Source: an uncultured Eubacteriales bacterium (GTDB taxonomy: Bacteria > Bacillota > Clostridia > Christensenellales > Aristaeellaceae). From it: a stretch of 27,977 nucleotides of DNA. Location of the stretch: NCBI GenBank assembly GCA_900540045.1, contig UQEF01000034.1, positions 1-27,977 on the forward strand, in the 5' to 3' direction. Positions 7,660 to 15,392 of this stretch are shown here, piece by piece. Position numbers and translations under genes: made by a program. Each line of letters starts with the position of its first letter. The first letter of the stretch is position 1. The notes beneath the pieces were generated by a model. The model ran no database searches. It saw only the letters and a list, made by a program, of their open reading frames with translations, and was not told where the DNA came from.

Positions 7660-7690
7660 CAGAAGGCAGTTTACGAAAGGACCTTTTGCC

Positions 7691-9703
7691 ATGAACCGTT
7701 TTGTGCTCAAAGCCCCCTATCCGCCCAGCGGCGACCAGCCCGCGGCCATTGAATCGCTGGCCAGAGGCGTTCTGGAGGGAAAACGCGACCAGGTGCTGCT
7801 GGGTGTCACCGGCAGCGGAAAGACATTTACCATGGCGTCCGTCATTGAAAAGGTGCAGAAGCCCACTTTGGTCCTGGCGCATAACAAGACGCTGGCGGCC
7901 CAGCTGTGCAGCGAGCTGCGCGCCTTTTTTCCGGACAGCGCAGTGGAGTATTTCGTCAGCTATTACGATTACTACCAGCCCGAAGCCTACATCGCCTCCA
8001 CCGATACCTACATCGAAAAGGATGCCTCCATCAACGAGGAGATCGACCGGCTGCGCCACTCTGCCACCGCCGCCGTGCGCGAGCGCAGCGATGTGATCAT
8101 CGTTGCCAGCGTGTCGTGCATCTATTCCATGGGCGACCCCAGCGAGTATGAGGGCATGATGGTCAGCATGCGTCCCGGCATGCAAATCAGCCGGAACAAG
8201 CTGATCGAGCGCCTGGTGGAAATTCAGTATACGCGCAATGACTATGAATTTACCCGCGGCAGCTTCCGTGTGCATGGCGACGTGCTGGAGATCATCCCCG
8301 CCAATGAGCGCGAGCACGCCCTGCGTATTGAATTTTTCGGCGACGAGATTGACCGCATCCGCGAGATCGAGGTGGTCAGCGGCAACGTGCTGAGCACGCT
8401 GGAGCACGCGGTGGTCTTTCCCGCAACACATTATGCCATGGACCGCGAAAAGATGAACGAAAACATCGACCAGATCGAACGGGATCTGGAGGTGCGGGCC
8501 AAGGAACTGGAGGACGAGGGCCAGCCGCTCTATGCTATGCGGCTTCGCCAGCGCACGCGCTATGATATCGAAATGATGCGCCAGATCGGCTTTTGTACGG
8601 GCATCGAAAACTACAGCCGCTACTTTGACGGCCGCAAGCCCGGCGACGCGCCGTATTCCCTTCTGGACTACTTTCCCAAGGATTTTCTGATGTTCATCGA
8701 CGAAAGCCATGTCACCGTGCCGCAGATCCGCGCCATGTACAACGGCGACCGCGCGCGCAAAAAAAGCCTGGTCGATTATGGCTTCCGCCTGCCCAGCGCC
8801 TATGACAACCGCCCGCTGCTCTTTGACGAGTTCCGCGCCAGGCAGAACCAGACCATCTATGTCAGCGCCACCCCCGCCGCCTATGAGCTGGGATTGAGCG
8901 AAAACACGGTGGAGCAGATCATCCGCCCCACGGGGCTGATTGACCCGCTGATCGTGCTTCGGCCCGCGACGGGTCAGGTGGACGATCTGGTGGGGGAGAT
9001 CCACCGTACCACGGAAAAAGGCGGCCGCGTGCTGGTGACCACGCTGACCAAGCGCATGGCCGAAAGCCTGACGGATTACCTGAAAAACCTGGGCATCCGC
9101 GTGCGTTACCTGCATTCCGACATTCAAACCATGGAGCGCACCCAGCTCATCCGCGATCTGCGGCTGGGTGAGTTCGATGTGCTGGTGGGCATCAACCTGC
9201 TGCGCGAGGGACTGGACATGCCGGAGGTCAGCCTTGTGGCGATTTTGGACGCGGACAAGGAGGGTTTTCTGCGCAGCGAAACCTCGCTCATCCAGACCAT
9301 CGGCCGCGCGGCGCGCAATGTGGACGGCCGCGTCATCCTCTACGGCGACGTGCTCACCGAGAGCATGGAGCGCGCCATGAACGAAACCAACCGCCGCCGC
9401 GCGCTGCAGGAGGCGTACAACAAGCTCCACGGCATCACGCCGCAGAGCGTCAAGAGCACCGTGCAGGCCCTCATCCGCATCACCGACAGCATGAAGGACC
9501 ACAAGCCCGACGACATGAGCGACGAGGAGCTTCAGGAACTGATGAAGAGCGTGGAGGACCAGATGCTCTCCGCCGCCAAGGACCTCGATTTCGAGCGCGC
9601 CGCCAAGCTGCGCGACGAGCTGTTCCGCTTAAAGGGCGAAAAGCACGACGACATTCAAAAGCCGCAGGTGCGCAGGCAACGGCGGCCCAGGCGCACGCGT
9701 TAA
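7691..9703 (+). CDS. uvrB: Excinuclease ABC subunit B (UvrB)
   Basis: Damage-verifying helicase-like subunit of nucleotide excision repair; works with UvrA for loading and UvrC for incision in the cytosol. The protein is 670 residues, the normal size. Walker A GVTGSGKT is at 38-45, the damage-probing beta-hairpin region reads [21 protein letters not shown], the DEAD-like box is FIDESHVT, and helicase motifs V-VI appear as [15 protein letters not shown] and [10 protein letters not shown]. The C-terminal UVR motif that contacts UvrC ([17 protein letters not shown]) is present, followed by a very basic tail. The start follows AAAGGA. uvrA and uvrC are not in this window. The stop interlocks with that of the converging glycosylase gene. 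Confidence 0.97.
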   Translation: MNRFVLKAPYPPSGDQPAAIESLARGVLEGKRDQVLLGVTGSGKTFTMASVIEKVQKPTLVLAHNKTLAAQLCSELRAFFPDSAVEYFVSYYDYYQPEAYIASTDTYIEKDASINEEIDRLRHSATAAVRERSDVIIVASVSCIYSMGDPSEYEGMMVSMRPGMQISRNKLIERLVEIQYTRNDYEFTRGSFRVHGDVLEIIPANEREHALRIEFFGDEIDRIREIEVVSGNVLSTLEHAVVFPATHYAMDREKMNENIDQIERDLEVRAKELEDEGQPLYAMRLRQRTRYDIEMMRQIGFCTGIENYSRYFDGRKPGDAPYSLLDYFPKDFLMFIDESHVTVPQIRAMYNGDRARKKSLVDYGFRLPSAYDNRPLLFDEFRARQNQTIYVSATPAAYELGLSENTVEQIIRPTGLIDPLIVLRPATGQVDDLVGEIHRTTEKGGRVLVTTLTKRMAESLTDYLKNLGIRVRYLHSDIQTMERTQLIRDLRLGEFDVLVGINLLREGLDMPEVSLVAILDADKEGFLRSETSLIQTIGRAARNVDGRVILYGDVLTESMERAMNETNRRRALQEAYNKLHGITPQSVKSTVQALIRITDSMKDHKPDDMSDEELQELMKSVEDQMLSAAKDLDFERAAKLRDELFRLKGEKHDDIQKPQVRRQRRPRRTR

Positions 9704-10509
9704 CCCTTTTGCGCGATGCGCCCGTAAAACAGATATTGCTGGAAGATGCCTGCGTGTTCTCCATAGGCGGGAAAGGGCGACCGGCCGCCATAGTCCTCGT
9801 CGATCACGCGGCGAATCCACACGTCCACCGGCGCGGAGGCGAGGCGGTGATAGCCGAAGAGCATCACGCAGCTGGCCACCTTCACGCCCACGCCGTGGAT
9901 GGCCTCAAGTTGCTCCAGCAGCTCATCGTCGGGCAGGGCGGCCATGGCGTCCAGATCGGCCCGCCCGTCCGCCACACGGCGCGCCGCGTCCAGCAGATAG
10001 GGCGCGCGGTACCCCGTGCCGCAGGCGCGAAGGCCACGCTCGCCCGCCCGGAGCAGGTCCTCCGGGCCCGGAAAGGCGAAGTACCGTCCGCGGCCCCGGC
10101 CCACCTTCGCCCCGCAGCGCGTGCACAGCGCCTCCACGCACGTTTGAATGGCGGGAATGCTCTTTCGCTGGGAAATCAGAAAACAGACCAGCGTCTCCCA
10201 TGGGTCCTGCCGGAGGATGCGCAGGCCCCGGCAGGTGCAGGCTGCGTGTGCAAGAAGCTCATCCTGGCCGGCGGCCTCGCGTTGGATGGCCTCGTAGTCC
10301 GTATCCAGGTCAAAGTAGGCGCGCCAGCGCCGCTCGAAGTCCTCCGGCGGGCAGTCGAAGCGGAAGCGGTCCCCGCCCAGCGGCGTCACGCGCACCCGGT
10401 CCGCTCCGGCCAGCGCGGTCACGATGCCGCCCTTTCCTTCGCGCATGCGGAAGCACTGGCCGCTGTGTGCGATCAGGGCGGGGTCAAAGCAGGGGATGGT
10501 CAGGTCCAT
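9700..10509 (-). CDS. OGG1-like HhH-GPD DNA glycosylase
   Basis: A 269-residue base-excision repair enzyme of the 8-oxoguanine glycosylase/AlkA superfamily. The helix-hairpin-helix with catalytic lysine is [15 protein letters not shown] (Lys210), followed 19 residues later by the catalytic aspartate in [10 protein letters not shown] (Asp229), matching Lys249 and Asp268 of human OGG1. The N-terminal half ([16 protein letters not shown]) matches the OGG N-domain, where SGQ.FRW is typical. Where OGG1 carries the Asn-rich SSNNN loop that probes the opposite cytosine, this protein has ISQRKSI, so the exact lesion (8-oxoG or an alkylated base) is uncertain. GAAGGAGG lies 7 nt before the ATG. It converges on uvrB, and the two TAA stops share the TTAA palindrome at 9700-9703. 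Confidence 0.87.
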   Translation of the reverse strand: MDLTIPCFDPALIAHSGQCFRMREGKGGIVTALAGADRVRVTPLGGDRFRFDCPPEDFERRWRAYFDLDTDYEAIQREAAGQDELLAHAACTCRGLRILRQDPWETLVCFLISQRKSIPAIQTCVEALCTRCGAKVGRGRGRYFAFPGPEDLLRAGERGLRACGTGYRAPYLLDAARRVADGRADLDAMAALPDDELLEQLEAIHGVGVKVASCVMLFGYHRLASAPVDVWIRRVIDEDYGGRSPFPAYGEHAGIFQQYLFYGRIAQKG

Positions 10510-10524
10510 GGCGGCGCCTCCTTC

Positions 10525-10553
10525 TTTGCGGGCCTTGCCCGCTGTGATATACT
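10525..10553 (+). promoter_or_regulatory. Extended -10 promoter of yqeY-like gene
   Basis: TGA plus TATACT (10548-10553) forms an extended -10, with a poor TTTGCG -35 at a 17-nt spacing. It sits in the 80-bp divergent gap between the glycosylase and the YqeY-like gene. Confidence 0.5.
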
Positions 10554-10589
10554 ATACCATGAAACCGAAGATTTGGGAGGGAGTTAAAA

Positions 10590-11036
10590 ATGACCAAGGT
10601 AGAGGTAGTGCGCAAGGCCATGATGGACGCGCTCAAGGCGGGCGACAAGCCCCGCAAGGAGGCGCTTTCGCTGCTTCTGTCCGCGCTCAAGGCCAAGACC
10701 ATCGACAAGCGCGAGGATCTGACCGAGGATGAGGCCAACGCCGTGGTGTACCGGGAAATCAAGGAAGCGCAGGAAACGCTGGACACCACCCCCGCGGACC
10801 GCACGGATGTGATCGAGGAGTGCCGGCTGCGCATGGCGGTCTATGCTGAATTTGCGCCCGCCCGCATGGACGAGGCGGCGATTCGCGAGGTGATCGAGGC
10901 GACGCTGGCGGAACTTGGCCTCGCCGAACCCACGGCCAAGGACAAGGGCAAGCTGATGAAGGCCCTCATGCCCAAGGTGAAGGACAAGGCCGACGGCGCG
11001 CTGGTCAACCGGCTGGTGGGCACGTACCTGAAATAA
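10590..11036 (+). CDS. yqeY: GatB/YqeY domain protein
   Basis: A 148-residue helical protein of the YqeY family: MKAGDK/R..RL..LR.L.A.I..-type N-terminus (here ALKAGDKPRKEALSLLLSAL), central VVYREIKEAQETL and a C-terminal tail domain (ARMDEAAIREVIEATLAEL to GALVNRLVGTYL). The tail domain is shared with GatB of the tRNA-dependent amidotransferase, suggesting tRNA binding, but the function of stand-alone YqeY is not settled. Length is normal (about 150). The start follows GGGAGGGAG by 6 nt. Single-gene unit; its terminator is probably the far hairpin at 11241-11269. Confidence 0.88.
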   Translation: MTKVEVVRKAMMDALKAGDKPRKEALSLLLSALKAKTIDKREDLTEDEANAVVYREIKEAQETLDTTPADRTDVIEECRLRMAVYAEFAPARMDEAAIREVIEATLAELGLAEPTAKDKGKLMKALMPKVKDKADGALVNRLVGTYLK

Positions 11037-11049
11037 AGGCCGCAAATGG

Positions 11050-11077
11050 AAAAGGAGCGGGGAAGAATCCCTGCTCC
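11050..11077 (-). terminator. Intrinsic terminator for the minus-strand operon (left repeat copy)
   Basis: On the minus strand GGAGCAGGGA, loop TTCT, TCCCCGCTCC is followed by TTTT. It is the first hairpin with a T-run after the stop of the secreted-protein gene at 11285. Confidence 0.6.
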
Positions 11078-11078
11078 T
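11055..11078 (+). repeat. 24-bp direct repeat, left copy
   Basis: Identical to 11241-11264, starting 186 bp earlier. The unit is itself a hairpin (GAGCGGGGA, loop AGAA, TCCCTGCTC, with one G-T pair). Confidence 0.9.
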
Positions 11079-11240
11079 CAGACTGCCCCATTTGGGAGGT
11101 TTGGAGGGCCGCAGCCCTCCGAGCTGAATTCGTATCGCCCGGCTTTGCCGGGCGGGCGGGGAGTTTGCGCCCTGGCGCAAACATTTCTTAAGCTCCTGTC
11201 GGAAAAGAACGCCGCAGGCGGGCTTTTTCGACACGCTGAA

Positions 11241-11264
11241 GAGCGGGGAAGAATCCCTGCTCCT
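11241..11264 (+). repeat. 24-bp direct repeat, right copy
   Basis: Identical to 11055-11078. This copy is followed by T6 and so works as a terminator on the plus strand. Confidence 0.9.
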
Positions 11265-11269
11265 TTTTT
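11241..11269 (+). terminator. Intrinsic terminator of yqeY (right repeat copy)
   Basis: The repeat hairpin is followed directly by six T (11264-11269). The left copy in this direction lacks a T-run, so plus-strand transcription probably crosses the whole hairpin module before ending here. Confidence 0.7.
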
Positions 11270-11284
11270 GGATGCAAACCGCTC

Positions 11285-11848
11285 TTACACGTCCAGATCA
11301 GAGGCGTCAAAGCAGATTCTGGGCGAGAAGCTCAGCTCCAGATAATCCTCGTACATGCGCTGCAGCGACAGATAGATGCGCACGTCCTCCTTGACCCAGG
11401 AGGCGTCCAGCATGCCGTATTCCACGTACATGTCCGTGGCGGCCTCGTCAAAGGGATTGTTGTTGGGCGCGCCGTACACCCCGGTGAGCGCCTCCAGCGC
11501 CGCCCGGAAGGAAGCGATGCTGTCATCGCCCGGGTCCAGCGTGACGGAGACCAGGCTCAGGCGCGGCTCGCGCGCGCTGTTGACGCGCTGCACATCAAAG
11601 CACACAAAGGAAGCGGTCATGTCGCCGATGCCCAGGTCCACGTTTGAGAGCTGAATGTTTCCCGTTTCGGTGTCATCATCCTCGAAATAGGGCACAAACT
11701 CCGCTTCGCCGCCGATGGCCTCCACCAGCGCGGGACCGTCCATTTCGAAGGTCGCGCCGCAGGGCAGAGGGGTGGCGGCGTCCTCGGCCAGCGCGGCGGG
11801 CGCGGCGGCCAGGGCCATCATCAGCAGCAGGGCCAGATATTTCTTCAT
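11285..11848 (-). CDS. Small secreted protein of unknown function
   Basis: A 187-residue protein with a clear signal peptide (MKKYLALLLMMALAAAPAALA/ED, signal peptidase I type, no lipobox). The mature part is acidic (about 166 residues) with FVPYFEDDDTETGNIQLSNV and SLVSVTLDPGDDSIASFRAALEALTGVYG, a pattern of short beta strands ending in a helix. I do not recognise the family. The start ATG at 11848 has GGAGG 9 nt upstream; an in-frame ATG at 11887 overlaps the upstream stop and has no such site. It follows the DUF6020-like gene by 35 bp, so it is probably the last gene of that operon. Confidence 0.75.
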   Translation of the reverse strand: MKKYLALLLMMALAAAPAALAEDAATPLPCGATFEMDGPALVEAIGGEAEFVPYFEDDDTETGNIQLSNVDLGIGDMTASFVCFDVQRVNSAREPRLSLVSVTLDPGDDSIASFRAALEALTGVYGAPNNNPFDEAATDMYVEYGMLDASWVKEDVRIYLSLQRMYEDYLELSFSPRICFDASDLDV

Positions 11849-11883
11849 GGGTGAATACCTCCATTTCTGTGGAATGCTCCGCA

Positions 11884-13830
11884 TCACTCATTCGACGGGG
11901 AAAGAAGGCTTTCCTGTTGCACGGGAAGGGATTGCGCGTTTTTTTGCAGGTGTGACGATGCTGCCGGCCGCGAGCCTGTCGCCGCCAGCAGCGGCGGCGT
12001 CATGGCTACGATGGGCAGGAAGTAGCGGAAATAGTCGTTCACCGGGCTGAGCATGCACACCCCCAGCGTGAGCAAAGCGGGCAGGAAGCAGCACAGAAGC
12101 CGCCAGCGCCGCTGCCGTGCGGCGCTCATCCCCGCGCCTGCCAGCAGCCACGTGTAGGTGGCGCATGCGTAGAGCAGCGCCAGCAGGGGAATGTGACGAA
12201 TGCCCCGCGCAAACACCGCCAGCAGCGTGCGCGCCCCCTCCAGCGCGGCGATCTGCTCGGTGTGCAGGAAACGCGGGTCCTCGCCCAGATCATAGGTTTC
12301 AAAGACCAGGCGGTTGCCCGCCTGCTGGTTGTAGGTCTCGCCCTCCAGCTTGGGCGCGAAGGTATAGTAGGACACGTTGCCCGCGAAGAAGGCCTCCGCG
12401 TAGGTCAGCGGATACTTGGTCAGCATCGAAAGCCATGTTTTGCGGTAGCGCGCCAGCGCCGCCTTTTCAGCCTCCGCGCCCTGTCCGTACTGGCGGAAGG
12501 TGTATTTCACCGGATCGGAGATCCACGGCTCGTACAGCTCAGCCAGATTTTCCGCGTCCAGCACGCGGTCGATCTCGGCATATTCCTCGGGCGTAACCTC
12601 GCCGGCATGATCGCGCAAAACCCGCGCGCTCTGCTGAAAGCAGACGGAATACAGGCCGCTGGCCGTCTCGTCGCGCACGCCCAGCGCGGGCAGCAGCACA
12701 TGGGAAAACAGCAGGGCGCAGGCCACGGCCCCTGCCAGCGCGCCGCCCACAGCCAGCCGCGCCCGTCCCCGCACCACAAACGCGAAGGCGAATACCGCCG
12801 TGGGCAGGATGACGTACAGCCCGTTGGAGCGCATCAGGCAGGTCAGAAGGCCCCACACAAACAGGCCGGCGGCTTCCCGTCCGGCCTGCACGGACAGCCG
12901 TCCCTCCCGCGCCAGCACGAGGCGGATCAGGCACAGGGCAAACAATAGCAGCGCCGAGGTATACAGCGTATCCTTGCTGATAAACTGCGCGTATCCGCCC
13001 CAGATGGGCAGCAGCGCAAAGAAGGCGGCCGCGGCCAGACGCGCCGCGCGATTCAGCCGCAAGGCCCGCATCAGGCGCAGGACGCCGCTCAGCGCAAAGG
13101 CCATAAGCGCGGTCTGAATCAGCGTATAGAGCGCCGCACCCAGGTTGTCGCTGCCCACGAGGCGGCCCAGCCACACGCACCCGCCGATCACCCAGGTCAG
13201 AAAGACGGGATGCCAGGTATCCATAGGCCGCTGGCCAAAGAACTGCGCCACCATCTCGCCCAGATCCCAGCACACGGTGCCGGGATAGAACGCGATCAGG
13301 TAGGGCGACCAGCACAGCGCCAGCATGAGCATGTACGCCGCCGTCTCATGGCGCAAGGCCCACCGCCGCAGCGGCCTGAGCGTGGCGGGCACGGGCGCAT
13401 CGTCCAGCGTACCCGGCCGGTACAGCGCCCCGCCGCGCAGCCCGGCGTCCACCCAGGCCAGCAGGGAGGCCATGGGCACGGCCTGCCCTGCGGACCTGAG
13501 CAGCGTCAGCGCCAGCGTGGCCGGCGAAGCGAGCATGGCCCAGCTGTCGTAGGCAAACAGCAGGCCCCCAAAGGCATTGAGCACGCCGAACAGAAGGCCC
13601 GGAAGCACCGCCACCGCGCCCGCCCGAATGCCCCGCCGCACATGCACATGGTAGAGGAGCAGCGCAAAGCACAGCGCCAGCGCGCTCCACAGATAGCTCG
13701 TAGAGGCGGCGGGCAAGGCGCTCATACCCACATAGCCCTCGGAATCCACCACGAAGCACATGGCGCTGGCCACGCCCAGCGCTGCGCAGAGGAAAGCGCG
13801 CGGGATGCGAGAGGGTTGCCGCTTGCCCAT
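11884..13830 (-). CDS. Polytopic membrane protein, DUF6020-like (putative GT-C type glycosyltransferase)
   Basis: A 648-residue protein with roughly a dozen hydrophobic helices and an outside loop of about 130 residues (about 385-530). The segment MLALCWSPYLIAFYPGTVCWDLGEMVAQFFG followed by WHPVFLTWVIGG resembles DUF6020 proteins, in which an acidic residue in the first outside loop (here in GTVCWD) recalls the catalytic Asp of GT-C enzymes that use lipid-linked sugars. That enzymatic role is inference. Its ATG shares one base with the stop of the GT2 gene (TAATG), so the two are translationally coupled: the pair looks like a polyprenyl-phosphate-sugar synthase plus the membrane transferase that uses the product. 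Confidence 0.65.
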   Translation of the reverse strand: MGKRQPSRIPRAFLCAALGVASAMCFVVDSEGYVGMSALPAASTSYLWSALALCFALLLYHVHVRRGIRAGAVAVLPGLLFGVLNAFGGLLFAYDSWAMLASPATLALTLLRSAGQAVPMASLLAWVDAGLRGGALYRPGTLDDAPVPATLRPLRRWALRHETAAYMLMLALCWSPYLIAFYPGTVCWDLGEMVAQFFGQRPMDTWHPVFLTWVIGGCVWLGRLVGSDNLGAALYTLIQTALMAFALSGVLRLMRALRLNRAARLAAAAFFALLPIWGGYAQFISKDTLYTSALLLFALCLIRLVLAREGRLSVQAGREAAGLFVWGLLTCLMRSNGLYVILPTAVFAFAFVVRGRARLAVGGALAGAVACALLFSHVLLPALGVRDETASGLYSVCFQQSARVLRDHAGEVTPEEYAEIDRVLDAENLAELYEPWISDPVKYTFRQYGQGAEAEKAALARYRKTWLSMLTKYPLTYAEAFFAGNVSYYTFAPKLEGETYNQQAGNRLVFETYDLGEDPRFLHTEQIAALEGARTLLAVFARGIRHIPLLALLYACATYTWLLAGAGMSAARQRRWRLLCCFLPALLTLGVCMLSPVNDYFRYFLPIVAMTPPLLAATGSRPAASSHLQKNAQSLPVQQESLLSPSNE

Positions 13831-14765
13831 TATCGTGTCTCCTTGTCGTGGGTGAGCCTGAGCAGGTTGAGGTTGATTTCAAACAGCTGGCGGTGCTTTT
13901 TGGCCACGGTGTCCAGAATGAAGCCGCATACCAGCAGAAGCAGGGCAAAGGTCATCATCACGCCGCTGACGATCAGCGTGGGAAAGCGTGGTACCAGCCC
14001 CGTGCGGAAAAATTCCGCCAGCACGGGGATGAACAGGATCAGCCCGGCCGCGCCGAAAAGCGCCGCAAACAGCCCGAAGAAGGAAAGGGGGCGGTATTCC
14101 TTGTACAGCCTTGCGATGGTGCGAAGCACGCGCATGCCGTCGGAATAGGTGTTGAGCTTGCTGACGCTGTCTTCGGGCCGGTCGCGGTATTCCACGGGCA
14201 CGCTTTTGAGGCTCAAATTCTTGTCCAGGGCGTGGATGGTCATTTCCGTTTCGATTTCAAAGCCCTGCGACAGCACCGGGAAGGATTTGACAAACTGATA
14301 GCTGAACGCGCGGTAGCCGGTCATGATATCGCGCACGTCGCCTTTGAAAATGGTGTTGACCAGGCGCTTGACCAGGCGGTTGCCCAGGTTGTGAAAGGGC
14401 CGCTTGTTTTCGGTGTAATAGGTGGCGCTCAGGCGGTCGCCCACCACCATGTCCACCTTTTTGTTCAGCACAAGGTCCACCATTTCCCGCGCACTTTCGG
14501 CGGGATAGGTATCGTCCCCGTCGATCATCAGATAACAATCGGCCTCGATTTCCCGGAACATCGTGCGGATGACGTTGCCCTTGCCCTGCCGGTATTCGTA
14601 GCGCACGATGGCCCCGGCCTGACGGGCAATCTCGTCCGTGTGGTCGGTGGAGTTGTTGTCGTAGACATAGATATCCGCTTCGGGCAGGGCCGCGCGGTAG
14701 TCGGCCACCACCTTGGCGATGGTTTTGGATTCATTGTAGCAGGGAATCAGAACGGCGATCTTCAT
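13830..14765 (-). CDS. Family 2 glycosyltransferase with membrane tail (polyprenyl-phosphate sugar synthase type)
   Basis: A 311-residue protein with an N-terminal GT-A domain: MKIAVLIPCYNESKTI, the nucleotide-binding DNNSTDHT, the metal-binding DGDDTYP (about residues 88-94) and GYRAFSYQFVKSFP. Two membrane helices follow (about 220-245 and 260-285). This architecture is that of dolichol/undecaprenyl-phosphate sugar synthases such as DPM1-like and GtrB-like enzymes, which put a sugar from a nucleotide donor onto a lipid carrier on the cytosolic face. The sugar is not predictable. The start has GGGAGG 5 nt upstream; a longer open frame to 14996 overlaps the YhcH-like gene and is spurious. Overlaps the DUF6020-like gene by one base. 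Confidence 0.85.
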   Translation of the reverse strand: MKIAVLIPCYNESKTIAKVVADYRAALPEADIYVYDNNSTDHTDEIARQAGAIVRYEYRQGKGNVIRTMFREIEADCYLMIDGDDTYPAESAREMVDLVLNKKVDMVVGDRLSATYYTENKRPFHNLGNRLVKRLVNTIFKGDVRDIMTGYRAFSYQFVKSFPVLSQGFEIETEMTIHALDKNLSLKSVPVEYRDRPEDSVSKLNTYSDGMRVLRTIARLYKEYRPLSFFGLFAALFGAAGLILFIPVLAEFFRTGLVPRFPTLIVSGVMMTFALLLLVCGFILDTVAKKHRQLFEINLNLLRLTHDKETR

Positions 14766-14791
14766 ATGTACCTCCCAACGGGCCGCGGGGT

Positions 14792-15247
14792 TCAGGACGC
14801 CCGGACCTTGAGTACCAGCTTGACGATGGCGTGTTCCTCCGCGTCGCTGAGGCAGGGCACGTGCGCATCCTCCGGGAAGCATACGCAAAACCACCCGGCG
14901 GGAATCCTGACCGTGTTGATGGCGCGGCCGGGGAAGAAACCGATGTCCTTTTCGCTGTCGAAGGGCGTGTCGGCGGGACGGGACGACGCGGGGCACAGCG
15001 CGATGCGCTCCTCGCCGGTCACCGGCACATGGATATCGGCATATCGCCTGTGAAATTCAAAGGTCATGGGACGCGCGGACAGCGTGGGTTCGCTGACGGT
15101 GTAAAATACGTCAGTCCCCTGAAGCTCCACCCGGCTGCCCACGGCAAGCTGACCCGGCGTCAGGGAAGAGAGAAAACGCAGCGCTATATCCAGCTCGGGG
15201 CTGATTCCCAGGTAACGAAGAGCATTTTCCCATTGATCCAGGATCAT
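14792..15247 (-). CDS. YhcH/YjgK/YiaL family protein (DUF386, cupin fold)
   Basis: A 151-residue single-domain protein. The family's metal-binding pattern is visible as FEFHRRYADIHVPVTGEE (Glu64, His66, Asp71, His73) and FPEDAHVPCL (His129), followed by VKLVLKV. Members occur in sialic acid and other sugar operons and are proposed sugar anomerases or processing enzymes; some are labelled beta-galactosidase subunit beta (EbgC). It is the first gene of the four-gene minus-strand unit, 26 bp before the GT2 gene, with its own promoter. AAAGGAG lies 8 nt before the ATG at 15247. Its presence suggests that the operon handles a specific sugar, which is inference. Confidence 0.85.
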   Translation of the reverse strand: MILDQWENALRYLGISPELDIALRFLSSLTPGQLAVGSRVELQGTDVFYTVSEPTLSARPMTFEFHRRYADIHVPVTGEERIALCPASSRPADTPFDSEKDIGFFPGRAINTVRIPAGWFCVCFPEDAHVPCLSDAEEHAIVKLVLKVRAS

Positions 15248-15307
15248 GGCGCAAACTCCTTTCATGATCGGAATCAAATCTATTTTCAGATGTGTCCGGA
15301 TGAATAC

Positions 15308-15335
15308 AGTATATCATACTTCTGCGGAATCGCAA
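15308..15335 (-). promoter_or_regulatory. Sigma-A promoter of the YhcH-GT2-DUF6020 operon
   Basis: TTGCGA (15330-15335), a 16-nt spacer and TATACT (15308-15313) with an extended TGA just upstream, about 60 nt before the YhcH-like ATG. It lies just past the rny terminator. Confidence 0.7.
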
Positions 15336-15349
15336 GCACGCGGGCGCAC

Positions 15350-15379
15350 AAAAGGCCCGGCGGATCGTGCCGCCGGGCC
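15350..15379 (-). terminator. Intrinsic terminator of rny
   Basis: A perfect 10-bp stem GGCCCGGCGG / CCGCCGGGCC with a 6-nt loop is followed on the minus strand by TTTTGTG, 13 bp after the rny stop. Confidence 0.85.
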
Positions 15380-15392
15380 AAAGCCATGCCGT

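Larger units (their letters stand above)
11037..11284. other. Stacked-hairpin intergenic element between yqeY and the secreted-protein gene
   Basis: No ORF with a usable start. The 248 bases contain six consecutive stem-loops: 11054-11077; 11103-11120 (GGAGGGC/GCCCTCC, loop CGCA); 11136-11154 (CGCCCGGC/GCCGGGCG, loop TTT); 11163-11182 (GTTTGCGCC/GGCGCAAAC); 11198-11232 (GTCGGAAAAG paired with CTTTTTCGAC, with an inner CGCC/GGCG stem); and 11241-11264. The first and last are copies of one 24-bp sequence. It looks like a repetitive, RNA-structured module rather than a gene. Confidence 0.6.

Noticed and set aside
6602..7690. N-terminal extension of the uvrB frame by 363 codons
   Set aside because: It lies antisense to murA and reads through the uvrB promoter; the UvrB family starts at the ATG at 7691.
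7523..9502. 659-codon open frame antisense to uvrB
   Set aside because: Same antisense character (His/Gly/Ala/Gln-rich). uvrB on the other strand is unmistakable.
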